Shown here in pieces: positions 1 through 8,707 of a stretch of 61,374 nucleotides of DNA (positions are counted from its first letter, which is position 1; each line of letters opens with the position of its first letter). Source of the DNA: an uncultured Lachnospiraceae bacterium. GTDB taxonomy: Bacteria; Bacillota_A; Clostridia; Lachnospirales; Lachnospiraceae. The position numbers were made by a program, and so were the translations under genes. The stretch spans positions 1-61,374 of the forward strand of contig CAJTOU010000004.1 in the NCBI GenBank assembly GCA_910577835.1, in the 5' to 3' direction. Below the pieces are notes generated by a model, which saw only the letters and a program-made list of their open reading frames with translations, searched no databases and had not been told where the DNA came from.

Positions 1-105
1 TTTGCTTTTACCATTTTTTAAAACCATTTTTACTGTTTTTTTGGAAATCTTCTATAAAGAAGATGTTCGCTGAAAATTATTTTGAAATTTTCAGGGATGG
101 TTTAT

Positions 106-124
106 GATTCAGTTTTCAAAGTTC
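106..124 (-). promoter_or_regulatory. rRNA operon leader motif (boxA-like)
   Basis: The minus strand reads GAACTTTGAAAACTGAAT here. This resembles the conserved TTCTTTGAAAACT element found in Firmicutes rRNA leaders just upstream of 16S rRNA. It lies downstream of two leftward promoters and is followed by a perfect 9-bp inverted repeat (70-78 and 86-94), as expected of leader processing stems. Inference: a 16S gene begins left of the window; none of it is visible here. Confidence 0.6.
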
Positions 125-172
125 ATTTTTGTTGCTGCTGTTATTTTTCTTTTTCTCAGCGACAGCTTGTAT

Positions 173-201
173 AGTCTATCACATTAAAAAACATTTGTCA
201 A
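173..201 (-). promoter_or_regulatory. leftward promoter (putative rRNA P2)
   Basis: Minus strand TTGACA, a 17-nt spacer, then TAGACT. The -35 is perfect and the -10 moderate. It stands about 90 nt downstream of a second similar promoter and just ahead of the rRNA-leader motif. Confidence 0.5.
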
Positions 202-263
202 CAACTTTTTTAAATTATTTTTTTATTTTTTCTACTGTCTTATTTCTTTCAGACAGCTTAGAT

Positions 264-292
264 ATAATAACACTTCTTCCAAATCTTGTCAA
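264..292 (-). promoter_or_regulatory. leftward promoter (putative rRNA P1)
   Basis: Minus strand TTGACA, exactly 17 nt, then TATTAT. No gene between it and the window edge could use it, so it should drive the stable-RNA operon inferred to lie to the left. Confidence 0.55.
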
Positions 293-363
293 CTGTTTTT
301 TTTATTTTTTTCAAAAAACTTTTTTTAGATTTCGGAACAAAAAATCCATACTGGAAACCAGAA

Positions 364-451
364 CGGAGAAAGAGGGATTTGAACCCTCGCGCCGCGTGAA
401 CGACCTACACCCTTAGCAGGGGCGCCTCTTCGGCCTCTTGAGTATTTCTCC
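364..451 (-). tRNA. tRNA-Ser (anticodon GCU)
   Basis: An 88-nt cloverleaf on the minus strand. The 7-bp acceptor stem pairs GGAGAAA with TTTCTCC, the T-arm contains GGTTCAAATCC, and the long variable arm is typical of class II tRNAs. The anticodon loop carries GCT, which reads AGC/AGU serine codons. The discriminator base is G and CCA is not encoded. It is transcribed leftward from a strong promoter at 504-532, ahead of the putative rRNA promoters. Confidence 0.95.
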
Positions 452-503
452 GAATAAAACAGTTCCAATATGAATTTTGCATCACTTGCGTGAAACAAAA
501 TTT

Positions 504-532
504 ATTATAACTGCTAACTATACGTTTGTCAA
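504..532 (-). promoter_or_regulatory. promoter of tRNA-Ser
   Basis: Minus strand TTGACA, 17-nt spacer, TATAAT: a perfect consensus vegetative promoter about 53 nt upstream of the tRNA 5' end. The rest of 452-773 shows no gene. Confidence 0.8.
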
Positions 533-721
533 TAGTTTTTTTATTTTAAAGTAATAAAATTTACTATTTAAATTTTGTTACTATTCCAATTATCAAAAAA
601 ATCAACTTTAACATTATACAGCAAGAAGTTTCTATTTCTTAAATAATTCCAGTATCTCACATTTACATAAAATTATCAGACCAATGATATATTACAGTAA
701 AAATTTTAAACCCCATTATTG

Positions 722-769
722 AAAAAAGAAAAGTATGAACTATTGAAAAAACAAAGTTCATACTTTTTT
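722..769 (-). terminator. terminator of the chemoreceptor gene
   Basis: A perfect 12-bp inverted repeat (729-740 and 756-767; AAAAGTATGAAC arm) with T-rich flanks on both strands sits immediately downstream of the stop codon of the leftward chemoreceptor gene. Confidence 0.75.
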
Positions 770-773
770 GCAT

Positions 774-2936
774 TTATTTTTTATTCAGACTTTCCTGCTC
801 TGAATCCTTTAAATGAAATTTATTTACCAGATTATGCAAACGCTTTGACTGTTGGGATAGTTCTTCACTTGTAACAACACTTTCCTGTGCGGAAATATTA
901 TTTGTCTGAACTACCTTTTCAATCAAATTGACACCCTTTGTCAGCTCCTCCAAAATTCTTTTCTGATTTTGAGAAGCATCACTGATTTTATCCACAGAAA
1001 CTGATATTTCTTTGGCGCCTTCCACTACTGTCATAAGAAAATCTGCGGTATCATTGACAATTGCTGTTCCATTTCTTACAGCTTGAAGGGAATTTCCAAT
1101 TAATAAAGCAGTCTGATTTACTGCCTCAGCAGTTTTTGTTGCCAAATCCCTGATTTCTCCTGCTACCACAGCAAATCCCCTTCCTGCGTCACCAGCTCTT
1201 GCAGCCTCAATAGAAGCATTTAATGATAACAGATTCGTTTGAGAAGAAATATCTTCTATTGTTTTGATAATATTTTCTATTTCTGCTGAAGCATCACGAA
1301 TATCTGACATCGCCTGAACTAACTTTCTCATTTCATCATTGCTTTGTTCAATTCTTCTGCTTACTTCCATAACAGTCTCATTTGCCTTTTGTGCATCATC
1401 TGCATTGGCAGAAACATCTTCTGAAAGATTCTCTATCGATGCTGCCAGCTCATCAACAGCAGCCGCCTGTTCTGCGGCGCCCTTTGAAAGACCTTGTGCA
1501 CCGGAAGAAACACGAATTGAATTGGTTGCAACCTCATCTGCTGAAAGAATAATTTCATGAAGTGTATTGTTCAAAGAATCAGCTATTTTTTCAATAGAAG
1601 TCTGAATTGGTATAAAATCTCCAATATACTGCTGATTGATTGCAATATCCATATTATTTTCCGCCATCTCAGATAGCTGATGTGAAATATCATTTACATA
1701 ATTATCGATTGTAACACTGATATGATTAATAACTCTTGCCAAACGACCCAGTTCATCATCTGTATCTACATCAACATTAATTTTCAGCTTTCCTTCTTCC
1801 AATAGAGAAGCACCATTTACAATCGTCTCAACAGGCGCTAAGGATTTTTTAATAATATAATAAATAATATACAGCAGTAATCCTCCAAATAAGATAACTG
1901 CCAGCATTAATTTCAAAATATCCATAAAAATTGCTACATTAAATTCACTTTTGTCAATAGACATATACAATACCCAGTAATTACCCCCGCTCATCTTCAA
2001 AGGAACGATTACAGAAATTCCTCTTTTATTTGTAGCAAAATTTGTGGTATGATTATCAATAATAGACAGACTGTTAACATATGGACCATCCTCCATAGAC
2101 TTTAAGGCTTCACTTTCTGTAACAATATCTTCATATCCAGCCTCAGATGCTGCCTTACCAACCTTAGAACGGTCATAAGTGTCCAGAAGAACTGTTCCAT
2201 CTTCTGCAAGTGCTACCATATGTGTAGATTCATATCCGGTACTGGCATACTTCTGTGTCTGCATATCTGCCAAAGCCACATCACAGCCCGCTACACCGAA
2301 AAAATTTCCCTCGGCATCATAGACAGGTGCAATGATACTAATCATCATAATATCATTTCCCCGTAGCTGATATATATATGGTTCCATAAGATAAGGTTTT
2401 CCTGAAGATTTAATCTTCATATAATATTCTTTTTCAAAATTATCAAAAGCATCCTCATGCTTTTCAAAGGTAATGCCTGTTCCCTTTTCATCCGGATAAG
2501 CAACCGCTTCATAGGCAATATCTTTCTTATGAACACTATAAGGCTGACCATTTTCATCTGCAATTTTATTTAATTCAAAATATGCAAATACAGTGGTAAA
2601 ATTTTCATCTCCTGACAATACCCCTGCCAAAGCATTATCAATTGCATCTCTCTGCTCTTCTGGAGGCAGCGCAGAAATATTTTTCAAAGAGTTTGCAAAT
2701 CCTATTGCCTGACCATATGCATTTTCAATATTATTTTGAATTAAAAATGCATTTTCATACGCAACGGACACCAGTTTATTACTTGTTAAATCAGTCAGAG
2801 AATTAAGCGAAATTAATCCTGATATTGTTACAATAATCAAAAATATCACTGCGACAATAACTACAAGTCTTGAAATAATTTTTTTGCTTAAACTGTTTGT
2901 TATCTCAGCTTTGGCTTTCTTTTTTTCTTTTGACAT
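774..2936 (-). CDS. methyl-accepting chemotaxis protein with Cache sensor domain
   Basis: A transmembrane chemoreceptor of about 720 residues that signals to the CheA/CheW flagellar control system. Seen: a basic N-terminus, TM1 near residues 18-42, an extracellular region of about 300 residues resembling a double Cache domain, TM2, a HAMP-like segment (ending around DELGRLARVIN), and a long cytoplasmic coiled coil with the conserved hairpin tip (TNLLSLNASIEAARAGDAG, then GFAVVAGEIRDLA). Start chosen at ATG 2936 because AGGAGG lies 8 nt upstream. An in-frame ATG 69 nt earlier lies within the promoter at 2977-3005 and is rejected. The ligand cannot be told from sequence. Monocistronic, with its own promoter and terminator. 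Confidence 0.93.
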   Translation of the reverse strand: MSKEKKKAKAEITNSLSKKIISRLVVIVAVIFLIIVTISGLISLNSLTDLTSNKLVSVAYENAFLIQNNIENAYGQAIGFANSLKNISALPPEEQRDAIDNALAGVLSGDENFTTVFAYFELNKIADENGQPYSVHKKDIAYEAVAYPDEKGTGITFEKHEDAFDNFEKEYYMKIKSSGKPYLMEPYIYQLRGNDIMMISIIAPVYDAEGNFFGVAGCDVALADMQTQKYASTGYESTHMVALAEDGTVLLDTYDRSKVGKAASEAGYEDIVTESEALKSMEDGPYVNSLSIIDNHTTNFATNKRGISVIVPLKMSGGNYWVLYMSIDKSEFNVAIFMDILKLMLAVILFGGLLLYIIYYIIKKSLAPVETIVNGASLLEEGKLKINVDVDTDDELGRLARVINHISVTIDNYVNDISHQLSEMAENNMDIAINQQYIGDFIPIQTSIEKIADSLNNTLHEIILSADEVATNSIRVSSGAQGLSKGAAEQAAAVDELAASIENLSEDVSANADDAQKANETVMEVSRRIEQSNDEMRKLVQAMSDIRDASAEIENIIKTIEDISSQTNLLSLNASIEAARAGDAGRGFAVVAGEIRDLATKTAEAVNQTALLIGNSLQAVRNGTAIVNDTADFLMTVVEGAKEISVSVDKISDASQNQKRILEELTKGVNLIEKVVQTNNISAQESVVTSEELSQQSKRLHNLVNKFHLKDSEQESLNKK

Positions 2937-2976
2937 TATAAAGTCCTCCTGGTTCCATGAAATAAAAATATTAAAC

Positions 2977-3005
2977 ATTATAACAATGCTACTATTTAAA
3001 GTCAA
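2977..3005 (-). promoter_or_regulatory. promoter of the chemoreceptor gene
   Basis: Minus strand TTGACT, 17-nt spacer, TATAAT. A vegetative rather than sigma-28 promoter, about 40 nt upstream of the chosen start codon. Confidence 0.7.
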
Positions 3006-3056
3006 ACAATTTTTTAAGCTTTTTTAATGTTTTCGTTTTTTATAATTTCAGTTGCT

Positions 3057-3932
3057 TTATTTCTCAATAACTGCTGGATATAGTTTATCTTCTTCTTTGA
3101 TTTCTTCCTCATGATAGATTTTTTCGTCTATCAAATAAGCAGAAATATTTTTTGCTCCTTTTTTACAGGTAATCATGGTAGAGGCTTTAATCAAATTCAG
3201 GTTTTCTTTCTCTTTTGCCACTTCACATTTTGGCAGAAGACCATTTGCGTAATCTGTTTCTGATAAAATATCCTGCTTTGCCTGCCAGCATAAAATCAGA
3301 GTGTCTTTCTCATTTATTTTCTGTCCGGTCCGATATCGATATGTAATCTTGTCCTCTGTTTCTTCCACACAATATATCTGAGACCATTTTCCATCACTGT
3401 TATTTCTGACAGGGTTACTAAACAGCCTGTCTTCTGTCTTTTCTATTTTTCCATCTTTATAAGCAAGTGTCACTGTCACTTCCGTCACATAATTTTCCAG
3501 CTTATATATATTTTCTTTATCTCTTTCATATAAAACTGCTCTTACAGTAGCAGTTCCATATGTATTTCCATCTGCATCCTCTGGACTCCATTTTGCAGTT
3601 TCATTTGATAATGAATAGCTGTAATAGCCTCTTCTTGTTTCTTTATTTTCATTCTGCTCTTTAAATATATCTGTTTTATTTTCCGCACTGATACATCCTC
3701 CGTCTGTCTCCCATAAAATATAGACCTTTTCTTTATCATCATAATTATATGGTACTGACAAAGTTCCATCTTCGGCAACCTCTATAACCAGTTCTCCCGT
3801 TTTTTCTTTTACATAATCATTAGCCCACTGCAAAACTGCAAAAAATGAAATTGTGGCCACTGCCGCAATAAGAAGTGAGTACCCGCCATACTTTAACATA
3901 AATGTATTTATTTTTTTTGTTATATCCTTCAT
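3057..3932 (-). CDS. uncharacterised membrane-anchored extracellular protein
   Basis: I do not recognise this 291-residue protein. It has a short cytoplasmic N-terminus, one hydrophobic anchor at about residues 17-32 (SLLIAAVATISFFAVLQ), and then an acidic/basic, Tyr-rich region probably outside the cell and likely beta-rich. No lipobox or enzyme motif is visible. It lies between gyrA and the chemoreceptor on the same strand. AAAGGA about 13 nt upstream supports the ATG. Function unknown. Confidence 0.7.
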   Translation of the reverse strand: MKDITKKINTFMLKYGGYSLLIAAVATISFFAVLQWANDYVKEKTGELVIEVAEDGTLSVPYNYDDKEKVYILWETDGGCISAENKTDIFKEQNENKETRRGYYSYSLSNETAKWSPEDADGNTYGTATVRAVLYERDKENIYKLENYVTEVTVTLAYKDGKIEKTEDRLFSNPVRNNSDGKWSQIYCVEETEDKITYRYRTGQKINEKDTLILCWQAKQDILSETDYANGLLPKCEVAKEKENLNLIKASTMITCKKGAKNISAYLIDEKIYHEEEIKEEDKLYPAVIEK

Positions 3933-4062
3933 CTTATCTTTTAATCCTTTTCATTTTTTCTTTTATCATACCCTATTTTAACATTTATAACAACTCTAAT
4001 CATACCGGTATTTTCTGAAAAATATATAAATATTTTGATTTTACGCAAAAATTAAAATGGTA

Positions 4063-4093
4063 CTGCTGCAAAATAAGTTTCTTTTTGCAGCAG
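4063..4093 (-). terminator. probable terminator downstream of gyrA
   Basis: A perfect 11-bp inverted repeat with arm CTGCTGCAAAA and a 9-nt loop. On the minus strand it is followed by a weak T-rich tail. It lies about 110 nt beyond the gyrA stop codon. Confidence 0.55.
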
Positions 4094-4110
4094 CCCCATT
4101 TTACCACCTA

Positions 4111-4148
4111 CTATATTATATCCTATATGCTATATTATATCCTATATG
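4111..4148. repeat. 19-bp tandem duplication
   Basis: Two perfect consecutive copies of CTATATTATATCCTATATG, followed by a partial third (CTATATT), between gyrA and its downstream terminator. Confidence 0.8.
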
Positions 4149-4201
4149 CTATATTCTGCTTACATTACTTTGATTATTACTGTATTCCTGTTACAATATC
4201 T

Positions 4202-6757
4202 CTATTGTTCTGGGTCAGATTCCTGCAACTCCTCCAGCTCCATATCCTCTTCAAAATCCTCCGACAGGTCGTCTTCATCTGGAATATCCACAGAACTTTC
4301 CTGTATCTGTTCCGGCTTCTGTCTTACCTTTGCGATGCTTGCAACCACAATATCCTCTTTACTGATATCCATAAGTTTTACACCGGAAGTAATTCTGCTG
4401 AGTATGGAGATTCCTCCAACCTGCATCTGAATAATAATTCCTTCTGTTGTAATCAGCATAATTTCATTATCCTCATTCACAGCCTTTACGCCCACAATAT
4501 TTCCTGTTTTTTCATTTATTTTATAACACTTTAGACCTTTTCCGCCTCTTCTTTGCAGAGTAAATTCAGAAGTAAGCGTGCGTTTTCCCATACCGTTTTC
4601 TGTTACAAATAACAGGGCTTTTCCTTGACTTTCAAGCTGCATTGCGACTACCTCGTCGCGTTCGGCAAGATTAATACCTCTTACACCGATTGAATTTCTT
4701 CCTGTTCTTCTGACATCGCTGACCTTAAACTTAATACACTGCCCATATTTTGTAATAAGCATTGCTATATCATTATTCTGAGTTTTCTTTACCTCAATCA
4801 GTTCATCATCATCTCTTAAGCTTATCGCCTGAAGCCCCTTCTTTCGGATATTTGCATATTCTATCAGAGGAGTCTTCTTCGCAATTCCGTTTTTTGTTAC
4901 CATTAAAAGAAATGAATTTTCATTAAACTCACTGACAGGGAACATCGCTGTCACCTTTTCTCCAGCTTCCATCTGAATCAGGTTCACAATTGCAATTCCT
5001 CTCGATGTCCTGCTGGCATCCGGAATTTCATAGGCCTTTATTTTATATGCCCTTCCAGTATTGGTAATAAACATAAGATTATGATGTGTGGTAGTCATCA
5101 TCAGCTCTACAATATAATCATCATTAATCGTCTGCATGCCCTTGATGCCTTTTCCACCACGGTTCTGAGACTTAAAATTATCTACTGTCATCCTTTTTAT
5201 ATAGCCCAGTTTTGTCATGGCAATCACTGTATTTTCCCTTGGAATAAGGTCTTCCACAGTAATATCTTCCTCATCATAGCCAATACTCGTTCTTCTGTCA
5301 TCTCCATATTTCGCTGATATTTCAAGAATCTCCTCCCGTATTACTCCAAGAAGCTTCTTTTCATCAGATAAAATTCCCTTCAAATAATCAATGGTTTTTT
5401 TAAGCTCCGCATATTCATTCTCAATATCTTGTCTTGCCAGACCTGTCAGTGTACGAAGTCTCATATCAACAATCGCCTGTGTCTGTCTGTCTGAAAGGCC
5501 GAATTTTTCCATTAAACCATTTTTTGCATCCTGAGTCGTTCTGGAAGAACGGATAATTTTAATTACCTCATCAATATTATCAAGCGCAATCAGATATCCT
5601 TCTAAAATATGAGCTCTCTCTTCCGCCTTGTTTAAATCGTATTTTGTTCTTCTTGTAATCACATCCTCCTGATGATGAAGATAATTATCAAGCATATCTT
5701 TAAGATTTAACACCTTGGGCTCATTATTTACAAGGGCAAGCATAATTACACCAAAGGTATCCTGAAGCTGTGTATGCTTATACAGGTGCTTTAAGATAAT
5801 ATTAGCGTTGACATCGCGCCTCAGCTCTATTACAATACGCATTCCTTCTTTATTTGATTCGTCTCTCAGTGCAGTAATTCCATCTATTTTTTTATCCTTA
5901 ACCATATCCGCAATTTTTTCAATTAATCTTGCCTTATTTACCATATACGGAAGCTCTGTGACAATAATTCTTGATTTTCCATTTTCCATTGTTTCAATAT
6001 TGGAAACAGCTCGCACCTTTATTTTCCCTCTGCCTGTTCGGTAGGCTTCATTGATGCCTTTTGTGCCAAGAATTTCACCGCCGGTCGGAAAATCAGGACC
6101 TTTTACAATCGAGAGCAGTTCATCAATCTCTGTTTCTCTGTCCTCATTGATTTTATTGTCAATAATTTTCACTACTGCATGAATAATTTCTCTTAAATTA
6201 TGAGGTGGAATATTGGTAGCCATTCCTACTGCTATTCCATTTGTACCGTTTACCAGCAGATTTGGAAATCTTGCAGGAAGCACTGTCGGCTCTTTTTCTG
6301 TCTCATCAAAGTTCGGGACAAAATCCACGGTATTTTTATTGATATCCGCCAGCATTTCCATGGAAAGCTTACTAAGTCTCGCCTCTGTATAACGCATGGC
6401 GGCAGCTCCATCTCCGTCTACGGAACCAAAATTGCCGTGACCATCTACAAGTGGATATCTGGTAGACCATTCCTGCGCCATATTTACAAGGGCTCCATAA
6501 ATCGAGCTGTCGCCGTGAGGATGATATTTACCCATAGTATCACCGACAATACGGGCACACTTTCTATGAGGCTTATCCGGTCCATTGTTCAATTCTATCA
6601 TGGAAAACAAAATTCTTCTCTGAACCGGTTTTAATCCATCTCTTACATCTGGGAGCGCTCTTGCTGCAATTACACTCATTGCATATTGTATGTAAGATTC
6701 CTCCATAGTCTTTTTCAAGTCTACTTCATGAATCTTATCAAAAATATTCTCGTCCAT
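4202..6757 (-). CDS. gyrA: DNA gyrase subunit A
   Basis: The breakage-reunion subunit of DNA gyrase (A2B2), which introduces negative supercoils with ATP. 851 residues, normal for the family. The N-terminal winged-helix/tower domain has catalytic Tyr123 in AAAMRYTEARLSK. The C-terminal beta-pinwheel carries the GyrA box QRRGGKG and a related NRGGKGIKG in the first blade. The tail is strongly acidic. The quinolone-determining helix reads HPHGDSSIYGALVNM, so the position equivalent to E. coli Asp87 is Gly88 here, while Ser84 (E. coli Ser83) is retained. It follows gyrB by 15 nt on the same strand, so the two are co-transcribed. Confidence 0.98.
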   Translation of the reverse strand: MDENIFDKIHEVDLKKTMEESYIQYAMSVIAARALPDVRDGLKPVQRRILFSMIELNNGPDKPHRKCARIVGDTMGKYHPHGDSSIYGALVNMAQEWSTRYPLVDGHGNFGSVDGDGAAAMRYTEARLSKLSMEMLADINKNTVDFVPNFDETEKEPTVLPARFPNLLVNGTNGIAVGMATNIPPHNLREIIHAVVKIIDNKINEDRETEIDELLSIVKGPDFPTGGEILGTKGINEAYRTGRGKIKVRAVSNIETMENGKSRIIVTELPYMVNKARLIEKIADMVKDKKIDGITALRDESNKEGMRIVIELRRDVNANIILKHLYKHTQLQDTFGVIMLALVNNEPKVLNLKDMLDNYLHHQEDVITRRTKYDLNKAEERAHILEGYLIALDNIDEVIKIIRSSRTTQDAKNGLMEKFGLSDRQTQAIVDMRLRTLTGLARQDIENEYAELKKTIDYLKGILSDEKKLLGVIREEILEISAKYGDDRRTSIGYDEEDITVEDLIPRENTVIAMTKLGYIKRMTVDNFKSQNRGGKGIKGMQTINDDYIVELMMTTTHHNLMFITNTGRAYKIKAYEIPDASRTSRGIAIVNLIQMEAGEKVTAMFPVSEFNENSFLLMVTKNGIAKKTPLIEYANIRKKGLQAISLRDDDELIEVKKTQNNDIAMLITKYGQCIKFKVSDVRRTGRNSIGVRGINLAERDEVVAMQLESQGKALLFVTENGMGKRTLTSEFTLQRRGGKGLKCYKINEKTGNIVGVKAVNEDNEIMLITTEGIIIQMQVGGISILSRITSGVKLMDISKEDIVVASIAKVRQKPEQIQESSVDIPDEDDLSEDFEEDMELEELQESDPEQ

Positions 6758-6772
6758 TTATCAGTACCTCCC

Positions 6773-8707
6773 TTAAATGTCTAAATTCTGAGCAAATTTT
6801 GCATTTGCTTCAATAAATTCACGTCTCGGTTCTACTTGGTCTCCCATTAATGTAGTAAATGTCAGGTCAATTTCTGATTTTAACTCCTCATCATATTGAA
6901 CCTTTTTCAATATTCTTGTCTTTGGGTCCATTGTAGTTTCCCAGAGCTGGTCTGCATCCATTTCTCCTAGTCCCTTATACCGCTGAATTTTGTTATTGTT
7001 ATCTCTTCCGATTTCAGTAAGGATTTCTGCCAGTTCCTCGTCCGTATAAGCATACCAGACCGTTTTATTTTTTGTTATCTGAAAAAGTGGAGGAGTGGCA
7101 AGATATACATGCCCTTCCTTAATTAACATAGGCATAAATCTATACATAAAAGTCAAAAGAAGAGTAGCGATATGAGCGCCGTCTACATCGGCATCTGTCA
7201 TAATAATAATTTTATTGTATCTTAATTTTTCAATGTCAAAATCATCATGAATTCCTGTTCCAAAAGCTGTAATCATAGCCTTGATTTCGGCATTGCCAAG
7301 AATTTTATCGATTCTTGCTTTTTCTACATTTAAAATCTTGCCTCTAAGCGGCAGAATCGCCTGTGTTGCTCTGCTTCTTGCTGTTTTTGCGGAACCACCC
7401 GCAGAATCACCCTCCACAATAAAAATTTCACAGTTTTCGGGATTTTTATCTGAACAGTCTGCTAGCTTTCCCGGAAGCCCGTTTCCATCAAGAGCCGTTT
7501 TTCTGCTTCTTGTTATATCTCTTGCTTTTCTTGCAGCATCTCTTGCCCTTTGAGCAAGAATCGACTTTTCACAGATGATTTTTGCTACCTGCGGATTCTG
7601 TTCAAGGAAATATTTGAGGTGTTCACTCACTACGCTGTCAACAGCAGTTCTTGCCTCACTGTTTCCAAGCTTCTGTTTTGTCTGACCTTCTAACTGCGGT
7701 TTTTTCACTTTTACGCTGATAATAGCTGTCAGTCCCTCTCTGATATCTTCACCGCTTAAATTCTGCTCGCTTTCCTTTAACAGCTTGTTTGCCCTTGCGT
7801 AATCGTTAAACGTCTTTGTCAAAGCCCTTTTGAAACCTTCCAGATGGGTTCCGCCTTCAGGAGTAATCAGATTGTTTACAAAGGCGTATGTATTTTCAGT
7901 ATAAGAATCGTTGTGCTGAAAAGCGACCTCTACATAAATATCCTCTTTGGTTCCCTCACAGTAGATTACCTGCTCAAAAAGAGGTGTTTTTCCCTTGTTT
8001 AAATAGGTGACAAACTCTTTAATTCCGCCCTCATAATGATAAACCTTCTCTTTTTTATCTTCAGGATTTCTGTTATCCCTGAAAATAATTTTTAAACCTC
8101 TTGTCAAAAATGCTGTTTCCCGTAGCATTGTACTCATGGTATCAAAGTTATAGACAGTATCTTCAAAAATGGTGGCATCTGCCTTAAAAGTAATTGAAGT
8201 TCCCGTAAAATCAGTATCGCAGGTCCCGATTACTTCCAAATCATTCATAATCTGTCCGCGTTCATAACGCTGGTAATGTATTTTTCCATAACGGCATACC
8301 TTGACCTCCAGCCATTCCGACAGAGCATTTACTACCGATGCGCCTACTCCATGAAGCCCGCCGGAAACCTGATATCCGCCGCCGCCAAATTTTCCTCCTG
8401 CATGAAGTACAGTAAATACCACTTCTACTGCCGGTCTGCCGGTTTTTGTATTAATTTCAACCGGAATCCCACGCCCGTTATCCTTTACTGTAATGACATC
8501 TCCCTCATTAATTTCAACCTCAATAGTGGAGCAGGCTCCTGCCAGTGCTTCATCAACCGCATTATCAACGATTTCATAAACCAGATGATGAAGGCCCTTT
8601 AATGAGGTATCCCCGATATACATTCCCGGTGTATTCCTTACAGCTTCAAGCCCCTCCAAAATCTGAATCTGATCACCGCCATAATTTTGACTGTTATTAT
8701 TACTCAT
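6773..8707 (-). CDS. gyrB: DNA gyrase subunit B
   Basis: The ATPase and TOPRIM subunit of gyrase. 644 residues, matching the short Gram-positive form without the E. coli insert. Seen: GHKL ATPase motifs (EIVDNAVDEA with the catalytic Glu and Mg-binding Asn, KDNGRGIPV, GGLHGVGASVVNALS), the transducer domain, then TOPRIM motifs EGDSAGGSAK and DADVDGAH that bind Mg2+ for DNA cleavage, and the C-terminal QRYKGLGEMD. Its start overlaps the end of recF by 8 nt, so translation is probably coupled. Part of the leftward dnaA-dnaN-yaaA-recF-gyrB-gyrA cluster. Confidence 0.98.
   Translation of the reverse strand: MSNNNSQNYGGDQIQILEGLEAVRNTPGMYIGDTSLKGLHHLVYEIVDNAVDEALAGACSTIEVEINEGDVITVKDNGRGIPVEINTKTGRPAVEVVFTVLHAGGKFGGGGYQVSGGLHGVGASVVNALSEWLEVKVCRYGKIHYQRYERGQIMNDLEVIGTCDTDFTGTSITFKADATIFEDTVYNFDTMSTMLRETAFLTRGLKIIFRDNRNPEDKKEKVYHYEGGIKEFVTYLNKGKTPLFEQVIYCEGTKEDIYVEVAFQHNDSYTENTYAFVNNLITPEGGTHLEGFKRALTKTFNDYARANKLLKESEQNLSGEDIREGLTAIISVKVKKPQLEGQTKQKLGNSEARTAVDSVVSEHLKYFLEQNPQVAKIICEKSILAQRARDAARKARDITRSRKTALDGNGLPGKLADCSDKNPENCEIFIVEGDSAGGSAKTARSRATQAILPLRGKILNVEKARIDKILGNAEIKAMITAFGTGIHDDFDIEKLRYNKIIIMTDADVDGAHIATLLLTFMYRFMPMLIKEGHVYLATPPLFQITKNKTVWYAYTDEELAEILTEIGRDNNNKIQRYKGLGEMDADQLWETTMDPKTRILKKVQYDEELKSEIDLTFTTLMGDQVEPRREFIEANAKFAQNLDI

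Noticed and set aside
70..94. 9-bp inverted repeat as a terminator
   Set aside because: No T-tract on either side; better explained as part of the rRNA leader.
129..416. 95-codon open frame on the plus strand
   Set aside because: It runs through the rRNA promoter region and the 3' half of tRNA-Ser, is almost all Phe/Leu from T-runs, and has no ribosome site.
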